64,000 nucleotides of DNA, from contig JAQYTJ010000018.1 of assembly GCA_028724885.1 (NCBI GenBank), positions 42,192-106,191 on the forward strand. The letters run 5' to 3'. This stretch comes from Bacteroidales bacterium. GTDB lineage: Bacteria > Bacteroidota > Bacteroidia > Bacteroidales > UBA932. Numbering within the stretch: the stretch's first letter is position 1; each line of letters opens with the position of its first letter. Under the pieces are notes generated by a model that was not told where the DNA came from, searched no databases, and saw only the letters and a program-made list of their open reading frames with translations. Position numbers and translations under genes: made by a program. Positions 35,752 through 43,146 of the stretch are shown here, piece by piece.

Positions 35752-36591
35752 CTAGGCTATGAAAGACCGGAGCTTTGGCACGTACGAGCGAGACACTGGG
35801 ACAATGGCCATGTCATCGCCCATGGTCAGGAAATAACCGTTGGAGTTGCCTTTGGCCTTCGTTATGTTGTTCATGTTTACGATGAAAGAACGATGGGTCT
35901 GGAAAATGTTATCATAGTCCTTTAGCTCTTTCAAGACCGCAGCAAGGGTGGTGTGGACTTCTTCCCTCTGCATTTCCCCATTCTCGATGTAGTACACCGC
36001 GACATCGTTCTTCTGTGCCTCTATGTAGAGCAGGTCGTTGACGAAAATGGTCAGGTCGCTCCCTCTAAGACGGGTATCGCTGATCGTAATCTTAACATTT
36101 ACTTGCTCTTCCGTCGTCTTTTCGAGCATGGAATCCAGACTGTCTCTGAGGTACCGCTGGTATCTCAGGGTTACAGAGACTGAGGATATTATCGCTCCTA
36201 TGATCAGCGTCCAATATATGAATTGAAATAATATCCCAGATGAGTCGGCTGAGAGAGGATAATGGAAAAGAAAGGATGCTAGAAAAAAGTTCGCTATGCC
36301 CATGCACAGGATCATGGCAAGAATATCCGTTATCTCGTGCCAAATCTTCCAATGGCGCACATGTTTATGCAACGGGATGGAAACGCAGAAATTGAATGCT
36401 ATGCAGCACAGGAATGCCACAACGGTGAACAATGCCGACGCAAGTATCTTGTTCCCAGAATAATAGCTGAACCCGAACGGCTGAAGGAAATACAGTATCA
36501 GGAACACGATGCCGCAATAGAATGCGCAGTCGCCTATCCAGTGCTTGCTGTCAGGGAAGGGATACTTCTTTGAAAGAAAAGACTTTATCAT
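35752..36591 (-). CDS. Membrane-bound LytTR transcriptional regulator
   Basis: 279 aa. Four membrane helices (about residues 18-150, e.g. FYCGIVFLILYFLQPFGF and FIYWTLIIGAIISSVSV) are joined by a short helical linker to a C-terminal LytTR DNA-binding domain (about 180-278: DLTIFVNDLLYIEAQKNDVAVYY, FQTHRSFIVNMNNI). No receiver domain is present, so it is not a standard response regulator; signals would come through the membrane part. The gene begins 6 bp after the menG stop and is followed by the TonB receptor gene after 130 bp, the presumed target. Start context ACGAAT-ATG. Confidence 0.88.
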   Translation of the reverse strand: MIKSFLSKKYPFPDSKHWIGDCAFYCGIVFLILYFLQPFGFSYYSGNKILASALFTVVAFLCCIAFNFCVSIPLHKHVRHWKIWHEITDILAMILCMGIANFFLASFLFHYPLSADSSGILFQFIYWTLIIGAIISSVSVTLRYQRYLRDSLDSMLEKTTEEQVNVKITISDTRLRGSDLTIFVNDLLYIEAQKNDVAVYYIENGEMQREEVHTTLAAVLKELKDYDNIFQTHRSFIVNMNNITKAKGNSNGYFLTMGDDMAIVPVSRSYVPKLRSFIA

Positions 36592-36597
36592 ATTCGT

Positions 36598-37296
36598 TCA
36601 TTTCTCGCCGACGTACATGCGGCATATTCCTGCAGAGAGAGCCTTGTGGCTGACATTCCTGAAGCCAGCCGCAGTCATCATATTCATGAATTCCGTCTTT
36701 TTTGGGAAATGCATCACCGATGCCGGAAGATAGTTGTAAGCAGCCTTGTCACCGGATATTCTCCCACCTATGCGAGGCAGCAGATGCAGGAAATACAGGT
36801 TGAAGAGCCACTTCATGAATCCGTTCTCTGGCAGAGAGAGTTCCAGAAGCACCAGCCTGCCTCCTGGCCTCAGCACCCTAAGCATCTCTCGAAGCCCTTT
36901 GCCCTTGTCTTCGAAATTCCTTATGCCGAAGGCAATCGTGACTCTGTCGAACGTGCAATCTGGGAAACGCAAGTTTTCGCCGTCTCCGGTTTCGATGGTA
37001 ATCTTGTCGGAAAGGCTCAGGGAATCCACCTTCTCCCGCATCACGGCGAGCATTCCTTCGGAAATATCCGCTGCTGTGATGTGGCAGTCTTTGATTTTCT
37101 GTGCGATGGCGATTGAGAAGTCCCCGGTGCCGCAAGCCAAATCTAATATTTCCAGGTGGCCGAGGCCGCCTGTTATGCGCTTTATCGCCTTCCGGCGCCA
37201 GGATTTGTCTATGTTCAGCGACATTATGTGGTTCAGAGCATCGTAGTCACCTGCGATGTGGTTGAACATTTCCTGGACCTTTTCTTTCTTCGGCAT
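36598..37296 (-). CDS. menG: Demethylmenaquinone methyltransferase (UbiE/MenG)
   Basis: 232 aa from MPKKEKVQEMFNHIAGDYDALNH; the track start lies inside menA. The SAM-binding motif is LDLACGTGDFSIAIA, followed by ADISEGMLAVM, the conserved DRVTIAFGIRNFEDKGKGLREMLRVLRPGG segment and a C-terminal LPRIGGRISGDKAAYNYLPASV element typical of UbiE/MenG. It performs the last methylation of menaquinone synthesis. It starts 5 bp after the menA stop. Confidence 0.95.
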   Translation of the reverse strand: MPKKEKVQEMFNHIAGDYDALNHIMSLNIDKSWRRKAIKRITGGLGHLEILDLACGTGDFSIAIAQKIKDCHITAADISEGMLAVMREKVDSLSLSDKITIETGDGENLRFPDCTFDRVTIAFGIRNFEDKGKGLREMLRVLRPGGRLVLLELSLPENGFMKWLFNLYFLHLLPRIGGRISGDKAAYNYLPASVMHFPKKTEFMNMMTAAGFRNVSHKALSAGICRMYVGEK

Positions 37297-37301
37297 ATTC
37301 G

Positions 37302-38198
37302 TTAAATTATCAATCCGATTCCGCAGAGGATGCTGAAAATAAAAGTGGACATCACCAGAAGCGGCAGCATCTTGTCTAAAGCTCTGCCTTCCAGGCGGCT
37401 TACGCCGCTCATGTGAATGAAGTATAGCGGCATGGTGAGCATGAACAGCCAATGCCATATTCTTTGAGGTAGGAGTGCCATGAAAATCACCATCGCCACC
37501 CATCCGAAACAGATGAGCAGGAAATGGTAAATCCTAGCCCTGCGCAGCCCCAGCTTCATTGCTACGGTCACTCTCTTAGGCGCATCGGTTTCCATGTCTC
37601 GCATGTTGTTGACATTCAGCACGCCGACGCTGAAGAAGCCTATGCTGGCGGCAGGGAGTAGGAGGCTGGCATCTAGCGAGTGTGCTATGACATAATAGGC
37701 GCCCATTACAGAGACAAGGCCAAAGAATATGAATACGAATATGTCGCCGAGGCCTTTGTACCCATATGGCGATTTGCCTAAAGTATATTTCATTGCCGCG
37801 ACTATGGCGCAGGCACCAAGAATGAGCAGGCAGATAGGTTCCAACTTCAGCATGGTGCCGAAAGAGCAGAGGATCATGAATATGCCAAAGATCATGCATA
37901 GGAATGTGAAAGTGAGGATGAGCTTCCTCATGTCGGCTAAGCTCATCTCGCCACTGTTCAAGCCGTATTCCGGTCCAACTCTGTCTTCATTATCGTTGCC
38001 GCTCAGCACATCACCAAGCTCGTTCGAGAGGTTCGACAGAATTTGAAGGCATACTGTAGTTGCAAATAGTAATATGATTGTCCCCCAATTGAATAACACC
38101 TTAGAGGCTGCTAAGAAAGAGGCTAAAATCACCCCTGAGAGCGAGAGGGGGAGGGTCCTCAATCGCATTGACCTCACGGCCGCTTTCAATTTCGCCAT
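37302..38198 (-). CDS. menA: 1,4-dihydroxy-2-naphthoate polyprenyltransferase
   Basis: 298 aa UbiA-fold integral membrane protein attaching the prenyl tail to DHNA in menaquinone synthesis. About nine helices are seen. The first Asp-rich motif region is NLSNELGDVLSGNDNEDR and the second is NNMRDMETDAPKRVTVAMKLG, matching MenA. It is first of the menA-menG-LytTR run. Together with menG it indicates that menaquinone is used for respiration (e.g. fumarate reduction). Confidence 0.95.
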   Translation of the reverse strand: MAKLKAAVRSMRLRTLPLSLSGVILASFLAASKVLFNWGTIILLFATTVCLQILSNLSNELGDVLSGNDNEDRVGPEYGLNSGEMSLADMRKLILTFTFLCMIFGIFMILCSFGTMLKLEPICLLILGACAIVAAMKYTLGKSPYGYKGLGDIFVFIFFGLVSVMGAYYVIAHSLDASLLLPAASIGFFSVGVLNVNNMRDMETDAPKRVTVAMKLGLRRARIYHFLLICFGWVAMVIFMALLPQRIWHWLFMLTMPLYFIHMSGVSRLEGRALDKMLPLLVMSTFIFSILCGIGLII

Positions 38199-38282
38199 AG
38201 AATTTCGAACTAATTTTGTGTAAAGTTATTTAAATTGCTCATATTTGCAAAGTGGAAATCAGGAGCAGACTAGAGAAACGTT

Positions 38283-38714
38283 ATGAAAAGCAATTCTGAG
38301 AATTCGGAAAATTTGTCCAAAATACTGATGTTGAGCGCATTCGCTGCTTTGGTCGTGGCTGCTATAGTGCTTCTGGCTAAAACAGGGAAAAAACTGAGGA
38401 ATAATGCGGAGTCTCGCGGAACTGTTCCGGCGGACTCGGCGATGATGATGAACCTTTCTGGCACCTACGATGTGAGCTATTCCAGCTACGATTCGCTGGA
38501 TGCATCATCGGCGGAAATACTTCCGATAGATGGTAATGAATACGAACTCGTGACTATCAGCAAATACGGCCCTAGGACATACACCCTACAGGTAACTGGT
38601 ACGATGCTTCGCTCCGATATCCTAGGCGATGGCACGGTTGAATATAAGAAAAGCGTCGATAAGACAACTATAACATTCACGAAAGGAGGAGAGACATGCA
38701 CTTTCACAAGATAG
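38283..38714 (+). CDS. Small single-pass membrane protein, unknown function
   Basis: 143 aa. A short cytosolic start is followed by one membrane helix (ILMLSAFAALVVAAIVLLA, about residues 13-31) and a polar beta-rich domain of about 90 residues (SGTYDVSYSSYDS, YELVTISKYGPRTYTLQVTG, TTITFTKGGETCTFTR). The beta domain looks like a small lipocalin- or META-like barrel, but I cannot assign a family. Its 3' end overlaps the next gene by 19 nt, so the pair is translationally coupled. It is divergent from menA. Confidence 0.7.
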   Translation: MKSNSENSENLSKILMLSAFAALVVAAIVLLAKTGKKLRNNAESRGTVPADSAMMMNLSGTYDVSYSSYDSLDASSAEILPIDGNEYELVTISKYGPRTYTLQVTGTMLRSDILGDGTVEYKKSVDKTTITFTKGGETCTFTR

Positions 38715-39466
38715 CATATTTTAGCGTAGCATTAATCCTAATGCTCCCGGGCTGTTCGAATCATGGTTTCGTTTCACAGTCGGACTACGACGACTTGAAA
38801 AAGGAATATGACGAATTGAAAGAATCGCATGAGAAAACTCGCGACAATTACGTCAATCAAGCTAACGAGATGAACGAGATCCTAAATGAGCTTTCGGCCA
38901 TCACGGGCAGGACTAATTCCCTGAAGCTGGATATAGAGAGTGGCACGGCTCATATTACCGAAGCAGATGAGATTCAGGGAAATATAGATGAAATAAAGAA
39001 GAAGCTGGACGATCTTGAAAAAATGGCTGCAAAGGACAAAGCAAACCAGAAACTCATTGGAAGCCTGCGTAAGACTATCGAGGAGAAAGAAAGCGAGATT
39101 GCTGAGCTGAAGAAAGAGATTCTTCAGAAGGACGAGACCATCAGGCAACAGGGAAAGACCATTGAGGAGCAAGAAGGTACAATCGGCCAGCAGAAAGAGA
39201 CGATCAGCTTGCAAGAGGAGCAGCTGCGAAAGAAAGTTGCTGAACAAGCTAAGATGCTGATTGAGGCCGGCAAGGACTTCGAGGCTCTTGCTGATTCCTC
39301 TCCTGACGTGTCTTGGAAGAAAAACAAACGCAAGGTGGACGACTGGACTCTGGAGATGTACAATAAAGCTCTTACATATTATCTTAACGCCCGAGATGCA
39401 GGCAACAGCGAAGCCGCGCCACTTATTGAGGGCGTGAAAGCGAAAATCAAGAATCTAGGAAAATAA
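38696..39466 (+). CDS. Coiled-coil lipoprotein, unknown function
   Basis: 256 aa. A lipoprotein signal (ALILMLPGC) is followed by a long coiled coil from about residue 30 to 185, with heptad-like stretches (DYDDLKKEYDELKESHEKTR; TIRQQGKTIEEQEGTIGQQ). The final 65 residues form a helical domain (DDWTLEMYNKALTYYLNARD) resembling the TPR-like tail of other Bacteroidetes coiled-coil envelope proteins. No known family is recognised. It is coupled to the small membrane protein upstream; together they may span part of the envelope. Confidence 0.75.
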   Translation: MHFHKIAYFSVALILMLPGCSNHGFVSQSDYDDLKKEYDELKESHEKTRDNYVNQANEMNEILNELSAITGRTNSLKLDIESGTAHITEADEIQGNIDEIKKKLDDLEKMAAKDKANQKLIGSLRKTIEEKESEIAELKKEILQKDETIRQQGKTIEEQEGTIGQQKETISLQEEQLRKKVAEQAKMLIEAGKDFEALADSSPDVSWKKNKRKVDDWTLEMYNKALTYYLNARDAGNSEAAPLIEGVKAKIKNLGK

Positions 39467-39470
39467 TGCG

Positions 39471-39557
39471 CGGAGGATACAGGATTCGAACCTGTGAGCC
39501 CCTTTCAGGACAACTTGTTTTCGGGACAAGCACCATAAACCGCTCGGACAATCCTCC
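39471..39557 (-). tRNA. tRNA-Ser (anticodon CGA)
   Basis: 87 nt on the minus strand. The acceptor stem GGAGGAT pairs with ATCCTCC, discriminator G, CCA not encoded. There is a long variable arm (class II) and a normal T-arm (CAGGTTCGAATCCTG). The anticodon stem CTTGT/ACAAG encloses loop CCCGAAA, which gives anticodon CGA for UCG codons. Position 33 is C instead of the nearly universal U, an oddity reported in the findings. Confidence 0.93.
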
Positions 39558-39585
39558 AATGCTGTTCTTGTTCAGTTTAGCTGTG

Positions 39586-39616
39586 CAAAATTAGCAATTT
39601 TTCCTATAATCCGAAA
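39586..39616 (-). promoter_or_regulatory. Promoter of tRNA-Ser
   Basis: Minus strand: TTTC (39613-39616), 19-nt spacer, TAATTTTG (39586-39593), a perfect TAnnTTTG. The box ends 28 nt before the mature tRNA 5' end. Confidence 0.6.
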
Positions 39617-39665
39617 TTCGCATTAAAATTTGAATCCTTCCCTAGGGAAATAATATATTTACGAA

Positions 39666-41327
39666 ATGGATTGGATATCTGGACTGTTAGTTGAGCAGAA
39701 TTCCTTGCAGGCGGTGGTCGTGATATTGCTTATAATAGCCATCGGGCTTGGACTGGGCAGGGTAAAGATCGCCGGGGTCTCGCTCGGCGTGACTTTCGTT
39801 TTCTTTTGCGGGATATTGGCTGGTCACCTCGGACTTAGGATCAATCAGCAGATGCTTCAATTCGCCGAGAATTTCGGCTTGATAATTTTTGTCTATGCCT
39901 TGGGTCTCCAAGTCGGGCCTGGTTTCTTCAATTCATTCCGCAAGGGGGGAGTGAAGCTTAATCTATGGGGGCTTGCAGTCCTGTTCTTAGGCACTCTGCT
40001 GACAATACTGTTCAGTTTCATTGCCCACGTCTCGCTACCAGACATGGTTGGAATAATGTGCGGAGCGACGACCAACACGCCCGCTCTCGCCGCGGCGCAG
40101 CAGACCCTTGAACAGATGGGTATTGAAAGCAGCTCTCTGGCAATCGGGACGGCGGTCACGTATCCTCTCGGGGTGGTCGGCGTTATAATCGCTTTGATCG
40201 TGCTGGCAAAGTTCCTCGGAGGAAAGGAAAATTTGCAAGCTGTCGGAAAGGGGGAGGAAAATCCTGTATTTATTGCGACTTATGTGGTGAGCAATCCTGC
40301 GATTTTCGGGAAAACTGTCAGAGAAGTGGCTAGAATGTCTGCAAGCGCCTTCGTGATCTCTCGAATCTGGCGCAATGGCACAGTGAGCATTCCGCAATCT
40401 GCAACGGTCTTGGATGAAGGCGATAAGCTGCTCGTGGTGACTTCGGAAAAAGAGTTGGAGGAATTGCGCATCATATTTGGGAAAGAAGAGGAGAGAGACT
40501 GGAATCGTGGGGATATCGATTGGAACGCTATCGACAGCACTCTCGTTTCCCGGGTGATTGTCATAACGAAAAGGCATATAAACGGCAAGACCATCGGCTC
40601 ATTGAAGCTCAGGAATCATTACGACGTGAATATCAGTCGTGTGTTCAGGGCTGGCGTTACGCTTCTTGCCGAGCCGGATCTGACATTGCAGATGGGCGAT
40701 AGGATAGTGGTAGTTGGCAAAGAATCGGACATAAATAATTTGGAAACGAAATTTGGAAATGCGGTCAGGAACCTAAACGAGCCGAACCTCATTTCCATTT
40801 GCATAGGAATAATAATAGGGCTTGCAATAGGCTCCATTCCAATATCGTTCCCTGGAATTTCCGCTCCGGTGAGGCTGGGAATCGCCGGTGGACCCATCAT
40901 TGCTGGAATATTGATGGGGTCTTTCGGACCTAGGATCCACATGGTGACTTACTCCACTGAAAGTGCCAACCTGATGCTGCGCCGCCTCGGCCTGTCCATG
41001 TACCTTGCGTGCCTGGGGCTATCTGCAGGCGAACATTTCTTCGAGACGGTAGTCCGGCCGGAAGGCCTGCTTTGGATAGGCCTAGGATTTGTCATCACTA
41101 TAGTCCCGGTGCTGCTGGTGGGGTGGCTAGCATTGAAATTCGGTCATCTGGATTTAGGCTCGGTGACCGGCATGCTCTGTGGCTCCATGGCTAATCCTAT
41201 GGCTCTGACTTACGCCAATGACACGATTCCAAATGACAATCCCGCCGTGACTTACGCCACGGTCTATCCTCTTTCAATGTTCGTCAGGGTGCTGATAGCC
41301 CAGCTTCTACTAGTGCTGTTTCTATGA
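39666..41327 (+). CDS. AspT/YidE-type putative transporter with two RCK_C domains
   Basis: 553 aa. Two membrane halves (about 1-170 and 375-553) flank two regulatory TrkA_C/RCK_C domains (about 200-275 with TVLDEGDKLLVVTSEKELEEL, and 285-365 with LTLQMGDRIVVVGKESDINNLE). The membrane halves each contain the AAE-family glycine/proline-rich motif, e.g. GIMCGATTNTPALAAAQQ and GMLCGSMANPMALTYAN. The best-known member exchanges aspartate for alanine; the substrate here is unknown. It begins almost on top of a TATATTTA -7-like box and converges on an Lrp regulator. Confidence 0.88.
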   Translation: MDWISGLLVEQNSLQAVVVILLIIAIGLGLGRVKIAGVSLGVTFVFFCGILAGHLGLRINQQMLQFAENFGLIIFVYALGLQVGPGFFNSFRKGGVKLNLWGLAVLFLGTLLTILFSFIAHVSLPDMVGIMCGATTNTPALAAAQQTLEQMGIESSSLAIGTAVTYPLGVVGVIIALIVLAKFLGGKENLQAVGKGEENPVFIATYVVSNPAIFGKTVREVARMSASAFVISRIWRNGTVSIPQSATVLDEGDKLLVVTSEKELEELRIIFGKEEERDWNRGDIDWNAIDSTLVSRVIVITKRHINGKTIGSLKLRNHYDVNISRVFRAGVTLLAEPDLTLQMGDRIVVVGKESDINNLETKFGNAVRNLNEPNLISICIGIIIGLAIGSIPISFPGISAPVRLGIAGGPIIAGILMGSFGPRIHMVTYSTESANLMLRRLGLSMYLACLGLSAGEHFFETVVRPEGLLWIGLGFVITIVPVLLVGWLALKFGHLDLGSVTGMLCGSMANPMALTYANDTIPNDNPAVTYATVYPLSMFVRVLIAQLLLVLFL

Positions 41328-41330
41328 TGG

Positions 41331-41801
41331 CTAAAGGTACAGGGCATAGCTCTCTTTTATTGTGTCCATTACGAACGTCGACTGTATGGAACCGACCGAG
41401 TCTATTGTGCCTAAAACATTGATGATAAAATCGTTGTAGTATTTCATGTCGGGCGCATTGATTCTTAGCAAGTAATCGAATTCCCCGGCTATGTTGAAGC
41501 AGTCTGCCACCTGTGGGATATCCTTGATGACTTTTACGAAATCGTTGGCGATGTCTCGATTCATCTGCTTGAGCTTAACGCTGCAGAAAACGGTGAAGCC
41601 CAGATTCATCTTATCGGCATCAAGTATGGCGACATATTTCTTTATGTAACCCTCCTTTTCCAGCCGCTTCATTCTCTCGAAGACTGGCGTCGTGGAAAGG
41701 TTCACTTTGGCTGCCAGTTCTTTAGTTGTGATGCGTCCTTCTTCCTGAAGGACTCTCAGAATCTTGAGATCAGTCGCATCGAGTTTAGATGGATATTCCA
41801 A
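41331..41801 (-). CDS. Lrp/AsnC family transcriptional regulator
   Basis: 156 aa. An N-terminal winged helix (DLKILRVLQEEGRITTKELAAKVNLSTTPVFERMKRLEKEGYI) is followed by a RAM effector domain (about 70-150: FCSVKLKQMNR, VADCFNIAGEFDYLLRINAPD). Lrp-type proteins sense amino acids as octamers. The gene is divergent from metX-thrA, whose products make homoserine derivatives, so it may regulate that operon as well as itself. A set of ATATTCTA/TAGAATAT half-sites overlaps its promoter. Confidence 0.93.
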   Translation of the reverse strand: MEYPSKLDATDLKILRVLQEEGRITTKELAAKVNLSTTPVFERMKRLEKEGYIKKYVAILDADKMNLGFTVFCSVKLKQMNRDIANDFVKVIKDIPQVADCFNIAGEFDYLLRINAPDMKYYNDFIINVLGTIDSVGSIQSTFVMDTIKESYALYL

Positions 41802-41823
41802 AATTTATAAGTATTAAATGAAT

Positions 41824-41866
41824 ATATTCTATTAATATTCTAAATTCTATCGCAAATATAGAATAT
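41824..41866. promoter_or_regulatory. Candidate Lrp operator overlapping the lrp promoter
   Basis: ATATTCTA occurs at 41824-41831 and again 11 bp later at 41835-41842; the inverted TAGAATAT is at 41859-41866. The last overlaps the minus-strand -7 box TATATTTG (41853-41860). AT-rich, helically phased half-sites are usual for Lrp proteins. Confidence 0.5.
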
Positions 41867-41910
41867 TTTACCAAATATTTAAAAAATATTGTTTGAAGAT
41901 TCTTTTAAAG

Positions 41911-42123
41911 CTAAATTTGCAATCGCTTTGTTGAAAGAAAGATCCTGACTTTCGTCAGGATGATCATGATGGTGCAGGACTAATACATAAACGTAGCGAT
42001 TTGCCCAAGTCATCCTGAATGACCCCCCGTCATCCTGAACTTGATTCAGGATCTTGCTGGCAAAGGATAGAGTGCAGGAATGTAAAAGTGCTGATACACA
42101 GCAGGAATGCAAAAAATTGAACG
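41911..42123 (+). promoter_or_regulatory. metX promoter region and long leader with GTCATCCTGAA hairpins
   Basis: A -7-like TAAATTTG (about 41911-41918), with TTTG 16 nt upstream, would start a leader of about 200 nt before metX. In it are three hairpins: ATCCTGAC-TTTC-GTCAGGAT (41942-41961), GTCAT-CCTGA-ATGAC (42009-42023) and ATCCTGAA-CTTGA-TTCAGGAT (42032-42052), all from the same repeat family. I looked for a SAM riboswitch and could not fit one. Confidence 0.45.
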
Positions 42124-43146
42124 ATGATTAAACGAACTATAACATTGGAGAACAGTTTTGGTTTCGAGGCAGGAGGGAGCGTGGAGGGGCTTAATATTGC
42201 CTTCCATGCTTCGAAGCCTGAATGGAACGGCAAGGACAAGGTCATTTGGATTTGCCATGCTCTCACCGCCAACTCAGATCCTTCGGACTGGTGGCCAGGA
42301 ATGGTGGGTGAAGGGAAATTCTTCGACACGAATGAATATTTCATAGTCTGCGTGAACATTTTGGGTTCGCCATACGGCACGACAGGCCCTTCCTCCGTCA
42401 ATCCTGCGAGCGGGAAGCCATATTTCTTCGGTTTTCCAAAAGTTACGGTAAGGGATATGGTGAAGGCTCAGAACATCGTCAGAGAACATCTCGGACTGAA
42501 CCATATAGATTTCCTGGTCGGAGCGTCCATCGGCGGCTTCCAGGCTGTGGAATGGGCCGTGACTTATCCGGAAATAATCAGGAACCTGGCATTAGTCGCC
42601 ACAGACATCCGCGTGTCGCCTTGGCTCACAGCCTGGGTGGAAGCTCAGAAGATGGCTCTGCGGGCAGACCAGACCTTCGAGAAATGCGAATCTCTCGATG
42701 GGGGGAAGGAAGGCTTGAAATGCGCCAGGGCTCAGGCTCTGATATCTTACAGAAGCTACGATGGCTACTGCCTGACCCAGGCCGAAGAGTCTCTGGACAC
42801 CTTGTTCGCAGACAGGGCTGCCTCCTACGAGCGTTATCAAGGCGAGAAGCTGGCGAATCGATTCGACGCATATTCATATCTCAGCCTTTGCGACTCTCTG
42901 AACAGCCACAACATAGGCAGAGGTCGAGGCGGAGTGGATGCTGCGCTGTCAAGAATAACGGCGGGCACTACCGTCGTCGGCATCGACAGCGACTATCTTT
43001 TCCCGGCCAAGACAATGAAAGAGTGGCATTCAAAAATCTCAGGGGCGAAGTACGCAACCATCAGCTCAGCTTTTGGTCATGACGGCTTTCTACTTGAAAA
43101 TGAACAACTTACAAATATATTCAAAGAAATAATATGCAAGTCTTGA
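42124..43146 (+). CDS. metX: Homoserine O-acetyltransferase family enzyme
   Basis: 340 aa alpha/beta-hydrolase acylating homoserine for methionine synthesis. Visible: an N-terminal ICHALTANSDPSDWWPGMVG (the family's conserved W-x-G region), NILGSPYGTTGPSS, the nucleophile elbow VGASIGGFQAVEWA, the acid VVGIDSDYLFP and the base AFGHDGFLLE. Acetyl versus succinyl specificity cannot be fixed by eye, but Bacteroidetes MetX usually uses acetyl-CoA. Its 3' end overlaps thrA by 13 nt, a common Bacteroidetes arrangement. Confidence 0.93.
   Translation: MIKRTITLENSFGFEAGGSVEGLNIAFHASKPEWNGKDKVIWICHALTANSDPSDWWPGMVGEGKFFDTNEYFIVCVNILGSPYGTTGPSSVNPASGKPYFFGFPKVTVRDMVKAQNIVREHLGLNHIDFLVGASIGGFQAVEWAVTYPEIIRNLALVATDIRVSPWLTAWVEAQKMALRADQTFEKCESLDGGKEGLKCARAQALISYRSYDGYCLTQAEESLDTLFADRAASYERYQGEKLANRFDAYSYLSLCDSLNSHNIGRGRGGVDAALSRITAGTTVVGIDSDYLFPAKTMKEWHSKISGAKYATISSAFGHDGFLLENEQLTNIFKEIICKS

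Noticed and set aside
41911-42123. SAM riboswitch in the metX leader
   Set aside because: No SAM-I or SAM-II core could be fitted; the hairpins belong to the GTCATCCTGAA repeat family found at other loci.
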